A stretch of 64,000 nt of DNA. It comes from Glebionis coronaria. Taxonomy: Eukaryota > Streptophyta > Magnoliopsida > Asterales > Asteraceae. A program made the translations under genes and the position numbers. Below, piece after piece: positions 23,801-34,913 of this stretch. The notes below the pieces were generated by a model that did not search any database, was not told the origin of the DNA, and saw only the letters and a list, made by a program, of their open reading frames with translations. Positions within the stretch are counted from its first letter, which is position 1. Each line of letters opens with the position of its first letter. The DNA is taken from assembly GCA_025667525.1 (NCBI GenBank), contig CM046878.1, positions 100,083,237 through 100,147,236 of the forward strand, in the 5' to 3' direction.

Positions 23801-24987
23801 TGAATTTTAATGAGAAAGGAAGAAGAAAAATACTTGAATCGACAATGAGGTAATTAGTCTTCCTCCTCAAGTCAACATTTCCAACTCCAGCAAGTAAAAA
23901 TCCAGTTACTGTGTCCTGCGCCACATATAATAAAACTACTTTAAGAATAACAAAACTCACAAATTAGCGGAACTAACAAGTAACGACAGATACACTCCAC
24001 ATTTTATCAATGCCATATGAAATGAAAAATATGTAAAAACCAACCGACAAACCGAGCTGAACCGACCGAAAACCAAACAGACCATTTCGGTTCGGTTTTC
24101 AGTTTTGTATATTTATGGTTTTCGGTTTTGTTTTTGTCGGTTTCGGTTCATGTTTTTCTCAAAGTCGGTTTTCGATTCATGTTTATCTCAAATTTGGTTT
24201 TCAGTTCAGTTCGGTTTTTTTCGTTTCGGTTCGGTTTTTAACCGATGCTCACCCCTAATTTGCTTACTTAGAGCACTAGGTATTGCACGTTAGATCCCTA
24301 TAACGCAACCCTATGGCTTGACACCATAGACGGAACTTGAATAATTTTAGTGGGAGGGCCAACAGTCTGAAACTTCAGACGAAACTACTGAAACTTCAAA
24401 GCTAGTACTACACCATTATATTTGGGAGGGTCGATTAATATTTTTTGGGAGGGCCAAAAAAAAATTCCCCAAAAATACCGGTAAGTTTTAGTATAATTAC
24501 ACTATCAACGCCGAATCTTGGGAGGGCCACAACCCCCCGGGTCCCCATGAAGGTCCGTCCATGCTTGACACCCCCCTCACCCAATCGCGTTATAAGCCTT
24601 CGTGCCAAAACCACCAGTCGAGTCATAGCACATTTCTTTTTCTTCTTTTTTATTTGCATTTATTTGTGTCTTATTGGGTTAAGCATGGGCCCGGGGGCAT
24701 CCTATAACTCAACTGAAGAAGGGAGGTTGTTTCTTTTGTTATGTTATACATTCTGAATTATAGGAAAAAAGCTGAAGTGGCATCACTTTTCACTATAACA
24801 CGGACCTATAACCCAACGGACACCTATCTAACGAATGAGACAAATGGCGTTTATACATTAAACTAATGATACAAATAAATAAGCATAAGTATATGAATAT
24901 AAGAAGCCGAAATAAAGTAAATACCTCATCGGCAATCATAGCGATAAGTCCTGCGTTGTTAGTAGGGATCTGAGCTCGGTTCGACAT
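20823..24987 (-). CDS. VHA-F: V-type proton ATPase subunit F (four exons)
   Basis: Subunit F belongs to the central rotor stalk of the V1 sector of the vacuolar H+-ATPase, which couples ATP hydrolysis to proton pumping into vacuole and endomembrane lumens. Coding exons on the minus strand: 24987-24925 (starts [20 protein letters not shown]), 23915-23834 ([20 protein letters not shown]), 22944-22862 ([20 protein letters not shown]), 20987-20823 ([20 protein letters not shown] to GDRR stop). Introns of 1009, 889 and 1874 bp all have GT-AG ends and the phases join perfectly, giving 130 codons against about 128 for Arabidopsis. The conserved [15 protein letters not shown] and [20 protein letters not shown] blocks are present. 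No break is seen, so it should be functional. The intron after exon 1 holds a hAT MITE. Confidence 0.97.
24030..24257. mobile_element. CGGTTCGGTTTT-rich repeat with one hAT-like end
   Basis: In the intron after VHA-F exon 1. A block of repeated CGGTT(C)GG and its complement ends in GATGCTCACCCCTA, the inverse of the TAGGGGTGAGCAT terminus common in plant hAT MITEs. No matching left end was found, so it is a truncated or decayed copy. The 24105-24293 open frame is a by-product of the repeats. Confidence 0.45.
24325..24563. mobile_element. hAT-type MITE with 8-bp target duplication (VHA-F intron)
   Basis: A 239 bp element bounded by imperfect inverted ends: CATAGACGGAACTTG at the left, and GAAGGTCCGTCCATG, its inverse, at the right. 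It is flanked on both sides by CTTGACAC (24317-24324 and 24564-24571). An exact 8-bp duplication is the hAT-superfamily signature. It lies in the intron after coding exon 1 of VHA-F and contains repeated TGGGAGGGCC words. Confidence 0.8.
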
Positions 24988-24997
24988 TTCGCTAAAA

Positions 24998-25237
24998 CTA
25001 AACACAAAAAAAAATATATATAAGTTAGCTAATAATCAGCATATAACATCGAGAGCACTAAAAAGATTTGGAATCAATCTAGACCAATGATTCTAGGATC
25101 TAAGGGCACATACATGAGAATGAATTTTAAATGAGAATTGACAATCAAAAAGTGGATCTTAATTAATATGAAATTGGGATCAGATGCAGATGTGTGTGTG
25201 TGTGTTTTTAGTGTGTGAGAGAGAAATTAAGATTTAC
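24998..25237 (-). other. Probable 5'-UTR intron of VHA-F
   Basis: Upstream of the start codon on the minus strand, CAG|GTAAATC at 25238/25237 looks like a donor. A T-rich stretch ending TTTAG at 24998, 11 bases before ATG, looks like an acceptor. A leader intron of about 240 bp would place the first exon at about 25238-25330. A (TG)8 microsatellite at about 25190-25205 falls inside the intron. This is inferred from splice-site pattern only. Confidence 0.5.
25190..25205. repeat. (TG)8 microsatellite
   Basis: An uninterrupted dinucleotide run upstream of VHA-F, within the probable leader intron. It is likely to vary in length between individuals. Confidence 0.85.
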
Positions 25238-25330
25238 CTGTAATGGATCGGTGGGTTAACAAAATAATGGTACTATGTGTTTTTGTGTTTTTTTTATGTA
25301 TGACAAAGATTGTGAGGATGATGATGATCA

Positions 25331-25870
25331 AGTGGCAAAATGGACAAAAGGATGGAAATAAATTGAATAAGGGGGTGTTTGGTAACTTTTTTTTTTCTTT
25401 TTTCTTTTTTTTTTAATTAGCATTTCTAAATTATTAAGTATAAAATGACATCATGATTTGATTTTCATCTTAAAATTTTACGATTTTATGATATTATAAA
25501 ACAAAAAGGATTTAAATTTTATATAAAATCTTTGAAAATTTAAGATTTTATAAGATTTTGATTCATTATTATGATTTTGATTTTGCAAAAACAAAACGAT
25601 CATGCGTAAGATCTGGATTTAAAAAATTTTGATTTTAACAATTTAAAAGATGATTTAGTAGCAAAAGGATTTGTGTCTATTATTATAAGATGTGTGAGAT
25701 CTTTTGCAAATAATTTTAAAGTGGTCACGTTAACTTTTTGAAAATAGAGGGCTTTATCTAGTTTGAGTTTATGTGACAATGGATTCAAACTTTATCAATT
25801 AATTGGTCGATGTGCCGAAAATCATAGTTACTCAAAAAAATTTGTTTACATAACTTGAGGGTAAATTCTA
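25331..25870. other. Intergenic AT-rich stretch
   Basis: Likely upstream region of VHA-F. A GGGGGTGTTTGGT word followed by T-runs at about 25370 resembles one end of a Tourist-type element, but no opposite end was found. The minus-strand frame at 25600-25788 carries no recognisable similarity. Confidence 0.4.
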
Positions 25871-25878
25871 GCTGAGTC

Positions 25879-26159
25879 TAGGGTCGAGCATCAGACTCGA
25901 ACCAAACTGGATCTAGGACCGAAATAGTCTAAAACGCTGGACCGAGATCAGTCTGGTCCGGTTCGGTCTTATTAAGTATAATCGACGAGTTTTTGGTAAG
26001 ACCAAATTGGACCGCTGGTCTGACCTGACCGAGGATCGAAATGATCTAAATCTCCGGACCGAGAATCGGACCAAAATTGTCCAGTTTGATTTTCCGTCAG
26101 TTTAATCTAGTTCGATTTTCTGATCCCATCTAAACCGACGGTCCAAACGCTCGACCCTA
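25879..26159. mobile_element. hAT-type MITE with 8-bp target duplication (intergenic)
   Basis: A 281 bp element starting TAGGGTCGAGC and ending GCTCGACCCTA, perfect 11-bp inverted ends. It is flanked on both sides by GCTGAGTC (25871-25878 and 26160-26167), the 8-bp duplication expected of hAT insertion. The interior is rich in GGACCG and CGGTCC words, typical of non-coding hAT derivatives. It lies between VHA-F and the 3' end of PEX19. Confidence 0.9.
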
Positions 26160-26167
26160 GCTGAGTC

Positions 26168-27099
26168 TAATGCTTTTCCAGACATTATGAATAAGAATTG
26201 TTATAATTTGTGTTATCAGAATATCAGTTAAGGAAAGTGAAGTGAAACAACAAAGGATGTTTCCTCGGGTATCATTTAAGGAAGAAAAAAAAAGGAAATT
26301 TACTGCAAAATACAAGTAATTTGGTTAATTTTGATTAAAATGTTTCCTCCAAAATTAGACTGAAAATGTTTAATTTTTATTTCTTAACTTTTTGTTATTA
26401 AAAAAAAATCGAAATATTAGTATTTGCTAGTTGTTGCTTCAAAACGTTACAAAATTGCTGCCAAACATGACCGAAGTTATACGCATATAATTTTCAAATT
26501 TGTAGACTGCAGTTTGTGATTTAGACAAACTGACGAACCATATGACTGGTTTTTGCAATTTACACTTTGTGTTTAAAGTTAATGCATCATATTGCTTGTA
26601 AATGAACAAGATTATGTGTGGATTCGTATATGTTTGGCTATGTCGTGTCGACGTTTTGCTAGGAGTGTTTATAAAATCACAGTTATGTATGACAGTATGC
26701 GGTCGAATAAATTGTATCTGGATGCCTTTATGTCGTTTGAAGTTGTGATGTGGAAACTTTTAAATCTTAACGGACTTGTATATAAACTGACATACAATAA
26801 TACAAGGTAAAACAACTGATTATATTACGACCAGTACGCCCCTGATCTGAACTGAAAATATACAAAGACGTGTAACGATCGGCTTTTTGCTCTGATATTA
26901 CGCACAACAAACCTCTCACGCAAAGTATGATCGTGGATGTAAGATAATATAAAGAGTGGGTATGCACTACTCGGCATTCAAATCAAGATCAAACATTTAA
27001 ACCATAGATTGGGGTTCCCCGGCCTTCAAAATAAATAGTATGAGGGCAATGATCACAAGATCCATAAAAAATAAGATCCAATTTCCAAGTAAATGTAGC
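26168..27099. other. Intergenic sequence 3' of PEX19
   Basis: No gene recognised. Open frames at 26592-26810 and 26767-26967 overlap on opposite strands and neither looks coding. The part near 27000-27163 probably belongs to the PEX19 3' UTR and terminator region. Confidence 0.45.
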
Positions 27100-27105
27100 T
27101 TTATT
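27100..27105 (-). promoter_or_regulatory. Candidate poly(A) signal for PEX19
   Basis: AATAAA on the minus strand, about 60 bases past the PEX19 stop codon. It is a plausible plant polyadenylation element, unconfirmed by transcript data. Confidence 0.5.
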
Positions 27106-27163
27106 ACCTTCACAATCTAATAAAAGAACAATACAGCAAATGGAAAAAACGATAGTATCCATC

Positions 27164-30100
27164 TCACATTATACAACAGTTCTGTTGGGCGGCATCAACC
27201 ATGTCAGGTGATCTGCAAGGCAAAGATTCATATATCAGATGAAACTAACGTAAAACGAAGAGATATATAGAGTTACTGTTGACTTCAATTGTCAAATTTA
27301 ATTTAACTAGATTCTAAATAGAGATGATTCATTCGTTAACAATTTAACTTTAGCATATTCATTCCATCTTTAGCAAAAGTTACAAAGATGTCACACTTTT
27401 CGAACTTATCTGGTAGAACTTGGATAGACTTTGAAGTTAAAACACAGATCATTTGACCTAAAAAGTCACACTCTGACCACAGATTATTGCCACATATGCA
27501 TATCAGATAGCTGAAAGCTGAGCTTGAACACCTCTAAATTTTGTTGTATATACCTAGCGAGTATAGCTAACAAGTTTCAAAGTTAACACCTTTATCTAGA
27601 GGTGGCAGAAGACTGGCCTTAAGCTATAACTTATCACCAACGGGTCCGACGGATAACATATTAACATGAATGGTTTAAGTTACTCGGTGTATTCAAACGC
27701 TTACAATCTACTGAATCATTTCAATTAAAGCAATAAGAAAATCGTTTAGCATAAGAAAATCGTTTCATTATTTATAACTTTTCATTTCATGTTAAACTAT
27801 TGTACCTTTAAAATTATAAAATTGGACGAAATAGTTTACTCAAACAACGATTCTCATATCTAACTCTATCGTGACTGGTAGTATTGATTAACACTTGTTT
27901 GTGGTAGTCGAATTCTTCAAAAGATCCATCAAATTTGAATATGAAAACCTACATTTTGACCTCGAATGGTTCCTCCCGATTTCACCATATATATGCATTC
28001 AATGATTAAAGCGATTATCAAACTGAATAGAAAACAAGAAATGAAGGGAACTACTCACAGTTGACCAAGAGCTGATATATCAAAATCAGGAGCAAGCTCT
28101 TTAACAATATCATTTGGAGGTTGACCACATTCTTGCATCTTTTGCATGAGCTCAATGATTTTGTTGAAGTTACCAGGTTCGGTGTCATAAACTACATTGA
28201 GTTCCTTTATGAGCTCATGCTGATGATAGTAACGGTCGTATTCTTCTTGGCTCAATTTAGATTTATTGTCTTCCAACCATTGCGGATATCTTTCTCCAAT
28301 TTCTTTCATGGGTTCATAAAGAACTTCTTTGGACAAGAGCTGCTGCATCATTGTCTCTACTATCGATTCCATATCCTACGAAACAAGTAATATAATACTT
28401 AGTGATTTCTAAACGATAGAAGCAAATATAGTAAACAGGTAATGGGAAAATTTCTTTCTGCAGATAGTATTATATGATAATGTCATTGGTCTAGAGGAAA
28501 CACAAAATAATGCGTCAACAAAGATAGATGTCTAAAGTATAGTTATCGAAAGTCCAAACACCTTCATAACTCATACTTGCATAGCAGCAACCAAATATTA
28601 TTTTGGCTAGCCGCTTACTGCAGTAAAGTTCAATAAAACCTGTATTGGTGGTGTATCCAAGCAATAAAGCTGCTTGCAGATGTTCATGTTCTATGCCAGT
28701 CAAAAGTGTCTGAATAATCCCCTAAAATGGCACTCCTTATCCAAATATAGCTTCGTTAACAAATCTTTACCATCGATTTTTAAGGAGTTAGTTGGCAACT
28801 TACATAGCAAATTTTAGAAATTTTTGTTTTCGAAAGGCAACCACTGTAATCTTACACTTTCTCCCATTACATGCTCTAAAAGATTGATTAGCAGCATACA
28901 TTACATCACCTTTTTTTAATTTAAATCAAATCAACAAACATACGGATCACTCAAAAACAAAAGAATAAGGAGAAGAATAATCTGATCCAAAAATTATAAT
29001 AGATTATTTCTGTCAACTCATTCGAATAAAGTACGAAAAAAATGTAGTTACTGTTGTGATTATGAAAGTATCAGCATGAGGTTGATCATTTTGTTTCGGT
29101 ACGTAACCGGAATAAGTCTGAAATTATGCTGACATATATACCTTGTTTTCCCTCAACAGTGAGGTAAAGATACGTGCAACTAATAGCAAGCACAGTTAAA
29201 TCTTCCAATCAACAAATGGTCCACAATAAGCAAAACTTTAAGCAATCGATCAAACAACAATATATACTTACCTGAGACTTGGCAAGTTCCTCAAACTGTT
29301 TGACCAGATCCTCCATCATTTTGTCATCTCCCAAACCCAAACCATCAAGGCCACTTGGTTTTAAACCGGCTATAGATTCCAAACCCTTAACGGTCTCCCT
29401 AGTCTGCTCTCTTAACTTATTAAGAGTCTCCGAAGCATGTGACTCCTTTGGTGCCGCCTTTTGTTTTCCTTTGCTCTTACTTCTTAAATCAGGCAGACCC
29501 ATTCCCAATCCTTGAACTTCACTGGGGAATGAGGAAGCCTCGGCTTTGTTCGCTCCACCATCTCTACATTTATTAACAAATAGCAGATAACACGAATTCA
29601 AACACTTGGCTTCGTTTGTTTTTTCAGAGGTTTTACCTCTTCATCTACAAACCATGTCTACAAGAAGAAGAGGTGCAATTTAAAGTCTTCATCTACACAA
29701 AAAAGACCGTTTGTTTTTTATAATCTTGAAGTACTTCTTTCCTACTCTTTTTCTTTTTATATTTTTCATTAGTTCTTTTGTATGTTTTCGTACGTTTTGT
29801 CAATTTTTACGTTTTTGTACATTTTGTATGATTTTTACGTTTTCATACGTTTTGTTCGTATTTTGTAGCGCTGAAAACGCTAATACCTAAAAAAAACATA
29901 TAAAAGTATACAAACACGTAAAAAATAAATTGAAATATACGAAAATGTATAAAACTTAAAAATTTACGAAACAAACGAAAACGTATGAACACGTGAAAAA
30001 ATAGAACGAAAACGAACGGAAGCGTAAAAATGCACGAAAACATAGAAAAACGTACAAAAGCGTGCAAAATTGACAAAAAAGTAAAACACGAAAAAAATTG

Positions 30101-31587
30101 AAAAAAAGCATAAAACATATAAAAACGTGAAAAAATACGAAATGAATAATTTTGGTATAAAAAGTATAAAAATATAAAAAAAATGCAAACAAATATTAAA
30201 GGTGATGGTGGGATGTGAGTGTTGAAGAAGTGGGAAGAAGTGAGAAGAAGAGTAAAGAAGAGGAAAGGAGATGTCTTCATGGTTGAAGAGGGGAGAAGTG
30301 CTTCTTAGCACTTATGTCTGCAAAAAAACAAACAAATACCTCTGCGCGCCTGCAGAGGTTTGCAGACAAAAGAGGCTAGAAGAGGTTTTTTTTTTTAAAC
30401 AAACGAGGCCTTAATTATTACTAATGAAAAGCTTGAAAAACATCATACATGCAAATTATTAAATTTGGTAAAAAGTGATAAGAATAAGATACAACTAGGC
30501 TGTTGAAGCTATGATCGATTAACTTTTAACAACTTTCATCGTTCTCCATACTCATTTTGTAGGTTTAAACTTTCTACCTCGCTGTCACGTCAAGTAAATA
30601 CTGTAACACCCGCAATCGCACATTCATGACTTCTAAAACAACACTACGCTATGTCGTTATCACTACTTTATCTTAAAGACCTCAACGCCAACTCAGACCA
30701 TATGACTGTAATAAGGCGACCGCGTTCACCGCCAAAAACATACCCCGCGCAAATCAACCAAAAAAAATACTCACACACACAAACAAACTCACACCATTTG
30801 CTTGACCACCCGGCCAAATATTCAACTTTTTTCCGAGGGGGGCCGCGTCTAGGGGTGGACTCGTAAGAGAAGGGGATGAGTTCTGGGTGGTAGTTGCATA
30901 GTCGAAAAATACTTACTCTGACCAAAAAAATTTCAGCCCAACCAGTAACTTTCTTGAATTAGCATAACCAGGCAGACATATGCTTTAGGTGGCTAGACCA
31001 AAAAGACGAGATTACAGTGCAATTTTTCTTCATTTTTCTTCAGTTTTGAGCCTTTTTTTTAAATGTCCCCCACAGGAAACTCAAATCGCCCCCCACTCAC
31101 ACATTGATGTCCACCACTGTAAGACCTAAAAATCCTCCATTTTTAAGTTACAATACTCAGTTTTTCTTCGGATTCTAGTTTTTTCATTTTGCTATTTGTC
31201 AAACAAAAAATTTGCCCACCACAATCCAATTTTCTGCGTCCGCCACTGCATAACCAACCCACTGTCACTGTTGTACTAAATTTCATAAAATTTTACCTTA
31301 AAAAACTCAACATAACCAGTATATTTACATCCTTTATCACCAGAATCACAATCTTAATACCTTAAACCCTAATTCACTAATCTAAACCAAAAATAATAAA
31401 AAAAATTAAGAACCTTTGAGAAGAAGAAGAAGCAAGATTAAGCGTCTGGAAATCATCCAAGGCACCTAATCAAATTCCAAAAACAAAATTAATACATAAA
31501 TATTACTAACAAATTAAACAAAACCCTGAAAATAAACTTACTGTCTAGAAGCTGGTCTAAATCATCTGAATGTTGTTCACCAGACAT
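27164..31587 (-). CDS. PEX19: Peroxisome biogenesis protein 19 (five exons)
   Basis: PEX19 is the cytosolic chaperone and import receptor for peroxisomal membrane proteins and docks on PEX3. Exons on the minus strand: 31587-31542 ([15 protein letters not shown]), 31465-31414 ([17 protein letters not shown]), 29563-29272 ([10 protein letters not shown], then [20 protein letters not shown] and [14 protein letters not shown]), 28375-28059 ([20 protein letters not shown] to FDISALGQ), 27212-27164 ([15 protein letters not shown] stop). Introns of 76, 1850, 896 and 846 bp have GT-AG borders; phases join exactly to 251 codons, near the Arabidopsis length. The last four residues, Cys-Cys-Ile-Met, are part of a CaaX farnesylation box as in other PEX19 proteins. 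The 1850 bp intron holds a Harbinger-type MITE and a hAT-like insertion. No break in the coding sequence. Confidence 0.97.
29608..30410. mobile_element. Non-autonomous PIF/Harbinger-type element in PEX19 intron 2
   Basis: An 803 bp element with inverted ends GGCTTCGTTTGTTT and (inverse) GGCCTCGTTTGTTT. Its left 190 bp and right 200 bp match the two ends of the autonomous-size element at 31873-36964, so it is an internal-deletion or scrambled derivative of that family. TTA follows on the right, but the left flank reads CTT, so the duplication is imperfect. The left end lies only 44 bases from the exon 3 splice acceptor. The interior is a T-rich arm followed by an A-rich complementary arm. Confidence 0.75.
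29720..30180. repeat. Long imperfect fold-back inside the PEX19-intron element
   Basis: The left arm (to about 29868) is full of TTTTCGTACGTTTTG-type words and the right arm of AAAACGTACAAAAG-type words. They meet at AGCGCTGAAAACGCT (about 29868-29882). The arms pair imperfectly over well over 100 bases. The open frames 29843-30311 on the minus strand are side effects of this composition and encode only Phe-rich junk. Confidence 0.7.
30600..30970. other. Intron 2 of PEX19: unassigned GC-richer segment
   Basis: After TGTAACACCCGC at about 30602 the sequence is richer in CG and ACC words than the rest of the intron. It resembles the start of an LTR or another element, but no partner end was found. 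Opposing short frames at 30651-30925 are not convincing genes. Confidence 0.3.
30971..31248. mobile_element. Possible hAT-like or MULE-like MITE in PEX19 intron 2
   Basis: The right end reads CTGCGTCCGCCACTG, the inverse of the CAGTGGCGGACGCAG terminus seen in many plant hAT elements. GCATAACCA occurs on both sides (30962-30970 and 31248-31256), consistent with an 8- or 9-bp duplication. The left terminus (GGCAGACATATG) matches poorly, so the call is tentative. Confidence 0.45.
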
Positions 31588-31798
31588 GTTTTTGGTTTTA
31601 TTAATTATTACTTTGTGTTTGGTTTTTGTTAAAAGAGAATAACTGTGTTTTTTTAAGATTTTTATTTATGGGAAAATTGGGGTAAGGTTGATGGTGTCAT
31701 CAAAGAAAGAGGTTGGATGGATAAATCGATGGGTTTGTTGCCGCTTGTTGACTTGTTGACCAAGGTGTTGTTTGGTTTCAAGTAGGAAACGAGGATAA
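31588..31798 (-). promoter_or_regulatory. Remaining PEX19 upstream region (5' UTR and core promoter candidate)
   Basis: Only 211 bp separate the PEX19 start codon from the first base of the nested Harbinger insertion. The stretch is T-rich on the plus strand near the gene, and no unambiguous TATA box was picked. The native promoter is either compressed here or partly displaced beyond 37728. Confidence 0.45.
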
Positions 31799-32239
31799 GG
31801 GTACGTTTGGTGAAGGAAAATCGGAATGAGGGAATGTGTTTCAAACCGAAACCGATTGTATGTGTTTGGTTAGGCTTCGTTTATTTTTTCAGAGGTTTTT
31901 CTTCTTTATCTACAAACCATGTGTGGCAGAGAGAAGAGGTACATCTAAACTCTTCATCTGCAATTGTTTTTTTATGATTTTGAAGTACTTCTTTTGTCTT
32001 ATTCTTTTATCTTTATCTTTTTTCATTAGAAATTTTCATTACTTAATCATATAAATTTTTCTCATATAATAATAAAATATTAACTAGAATATATAATAAT
32101 TCAAAATATAAAACATGTCATTGCTTAAAAAACGAAGTATTGACAACAATAATAATGATTCAAAATATTAAAACATACAAAAACCATAAAAATTCCAAAT
32201 TACATAATAAACTATAAAACATATATAATAATGAACCGT

Positions 32240-33290
32240 TCAACCACTTTGCATCAATTGTGTCATGATTTGATCTTTTAAATTAGTCATATATTCTCGG
32301 TCCGATTCATTCCCTTGTGGTTGAACAACTTGATCTTCAATACCTTCATCGTCTTCAACTAATACATTTTCATTGTCGAGTTGCACATTTAATTGATCAT
32401 ATGTAGCAAACAACTCATCATCCAAACCTTCTTTGCGTATAAAATTATGAAGTGCAAAACATGCAATTGTGATATTTCTTTGGGTTATTAGTGAAAAGGG
32501 TGGCATCCTCTTTAATATCGGAAAACGTGCTTTCAAAACACCATAAGCACGTTCAATGACATTTCTAAGTTTTGCATGCGAGTGGTTAAACTTTTCTTTA
32601 CTATTCAATGCACGCCTTTGTCGAAATTCTCCTAACCAATATCTCACACTACGATATGGTGCCATAAATCCTCGTGTGTGTGCATAGGCGGCGTCACAAA
32701 GGTAATACTTATTTGTGAATATTATTCAACAATAAATATTTATATATATTTATGTAATAGTTCAAAATAAATATAAACATAAATTATGATATGTACCTGG
32801 AGGGGTAATGGAAATGGTGCATTAGGATTTCTTATTGCTTCTGATAAGATTCGAGAATCATGAGCTATGTCTTCCCACCCGGCCACAAGAAAAGTGAACA
32901 TCATATTAAAATCGTATATTCCCAAAACATTTTGATAACACTCCCCCTTTCCTCTTCCTCTATATAAGTGTTGTTTGTTTTTAGGGACACATGCATGTAT
33001 CAAAGTTCCATCAAGTGCACCGACGGCCCCTACTTAACAAAGTTAGTATTCAAAATTTATTTCGAAACAAATTATCACAAAACTAAAATAGTTACTAATT
33101 ACCTTAGATATTTGTCATAGCCTCCTATTATTGTTCGGACCGTTTGGAATAAGATCAAAATTTGTTGGTACTATAATCTCCTTAGCAAACACCACCATTT
33201 TAGCCAACACTTCATGAAAATACTTGTGAATCGTTGATTGGAACATTTCACTGGTGAAAGTTGTTCGGGACCTTGCACTGGTGCATGATT
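32240..33290 (-). pseudogene. PIF/Harbinger DDE transposase (ALP1-like), broken
   Basis: Minus-strand pieces in family order. 33103-33290 has SRTTFTSEMFQSTIHKYFHE, the region before the catalytic core. About 32787-33029 has GALDGTLIHACVP with the first Asp and IAHDSRILSEAI with the second. 32240-32710 has YYLCDAAYAHTRGFMAPY and VIERAYGVLKARFPILKR with the Glu. The DDE triad is therefore still readable. TGA at 33115-33117 (Trp in relatives) and the lack of the N-terminal part argue against activity. GT-AG-like borders between the pieces suggest original introns. The protein would excise and insert elements sharing the ends at 31873 and 36964. Confidence 0.85.
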
Positions 33291-34017
33291 GGCATGGAGT
33301 GGTGGGCGCATCTGCAGAACCACATAGAAGTGAAGGAAATAAACCCGCTGACCTGTTTGTATGCAACAATATATTATTCTAAAGCGTAGTAATGGTTTAT
33401 TTTACTCCTAAAGCGTCTATTTACCAAACATGAACAAACTCATTTTTTTAATAGAAAACAGAGGTTCGAATAACAAGCCTAACAAGTAATAGATAACTCC
33501 ATCAGAACAGATAAATACTAGTTCCAACTGCACAAACCACAAGGTAAAACACCACACACAATCTAACACAACTGATTATGCCACGAATTGAGCGGTTGTA
33601 CTCAGTGGATTAGCATAAACAAGCATGTGACTAGAACAGCGAAACAACAATATAAAGAACAATATTAATATTGCTAAGACTATACATATGACCAGAACTC
33701 TTTTTTTACCATAGAATTATCGTTGATAGAAACGGAAACAGTAGCTACAACTGATGAGGTTTACATGTTTATTAGACAGACAAGTGTTACTCATACGATA
33801 CTTATGTTAAAGAACAATATTAATATTGCTAAGATTTTCGGACTAAGTCACGACTAGACACCTAAAATTTAGTTACAATCAGCAAAGAACAGAACTGAGC
33901 ACTTTTCGTTACTATTATGAACTAAACAACTTGTAGTTTCTAGCTTATGCCATCATAATTCCTTCTTTTACTTATGTTTTACGAAACTAGTGCATGTAAT
34001 CAACGAAACTAATTTGA

Positions 34018-34570
34018 GAAAACAATAGAGGAGATCTTACCAGAGATCAGGACAGAGTTTGGTCGACAGGATCCCCCGGCAGCGTTTGAGAGCTACTTGC
34101 AGGACAACTAGGGAAATTGTTGATTCACCAAGATGAAAGTGTATTTGAGAAAACAATAGAGGAGATCTTACCAATAAGGATTATATGTGTTTGGAAGCCC
34201 CAAAAGTTACCGGATAACCCGGTTGTTTGTGGAGAATACAGCAACCAGAACTTGTGACAGGATAACCTGGTTGTTTATGGAGAATATAGCAACCAGAACT
34301 TGAAGTTCACGGTTTGTTTTACTCCAAAAGTTGAAGCCGTCCCGTGGCAAAAATCATAACCCGTGGCAAAAACAGAACTTGAAGCCCCAAAAGTTACCCG
34401 TGGCAAAAACAGAACTTGAAGTTCATGGTGAAAACAATAGAGGAGATCTTACCAAAAAGGATTATATGTGTTTGGAAGCCCCAAAAGTTACCCGTGGCAA
34501 AAACAGAACTTGAAGTTCATGGTCGACAGGATAACCCGGTTGTTTGTGAAGAATACAACAACCAGAACTT
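34018..34570. repeat. Mosaic of interspersed short direct repeats
   Basis: Three modules recur in shuffled order: AACAATAGAGGAGATCTTAC (34021, about 34150 and 34432), GGATAACC(C/T)GGTTGTTT with AGCAACCAGAACTT (34212, 34261, 34529), and AAAGTTACCCGTGGCAAAAA (34387, 34485). The frame at 34331-34513 exists only because the repeat units lack stops. This looks like repeated local template switching or slippage. Confidence 0.75.
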
Positions 34571-34913
34571 ATAAATAATGAACTGTTTCTTGGGTTCATC
34601 AAAATAAGCATATTACTAGTTCAAATCTTCGTACCAAAATAACCATCAAGTTCACAAACGTATTTTGTGAGCTTACTTTTTTTTTTGCAAAATAACTTTT
34701 CGGAATTTCTTATCGTTTTATACCAATACCCAAAATGAGACATATCTCTGGAAATAAGTTCGGGTTCATGCACCCATATAATGCTTACCTTTTTGTGTTC
34801 TTTATATTATATAAAATGTATCAACAGTTACTGAATGTGTGATTCAGCTTGGTTTTGTGCTTGTTATAAGGTGTCACTAGGGATTGAGTGTATGTATTTC
34901 ATTCCCTTTTCAG

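Noticed and set aside
29843..30311. Three overlapping minus-strand frames of 78-145 codons in PEX19 intron 2
   Set aside because: Phe- and Phe-Tyr-rich products of an A/T-biased fold-back element, in three frames at once, with no recognised domain.
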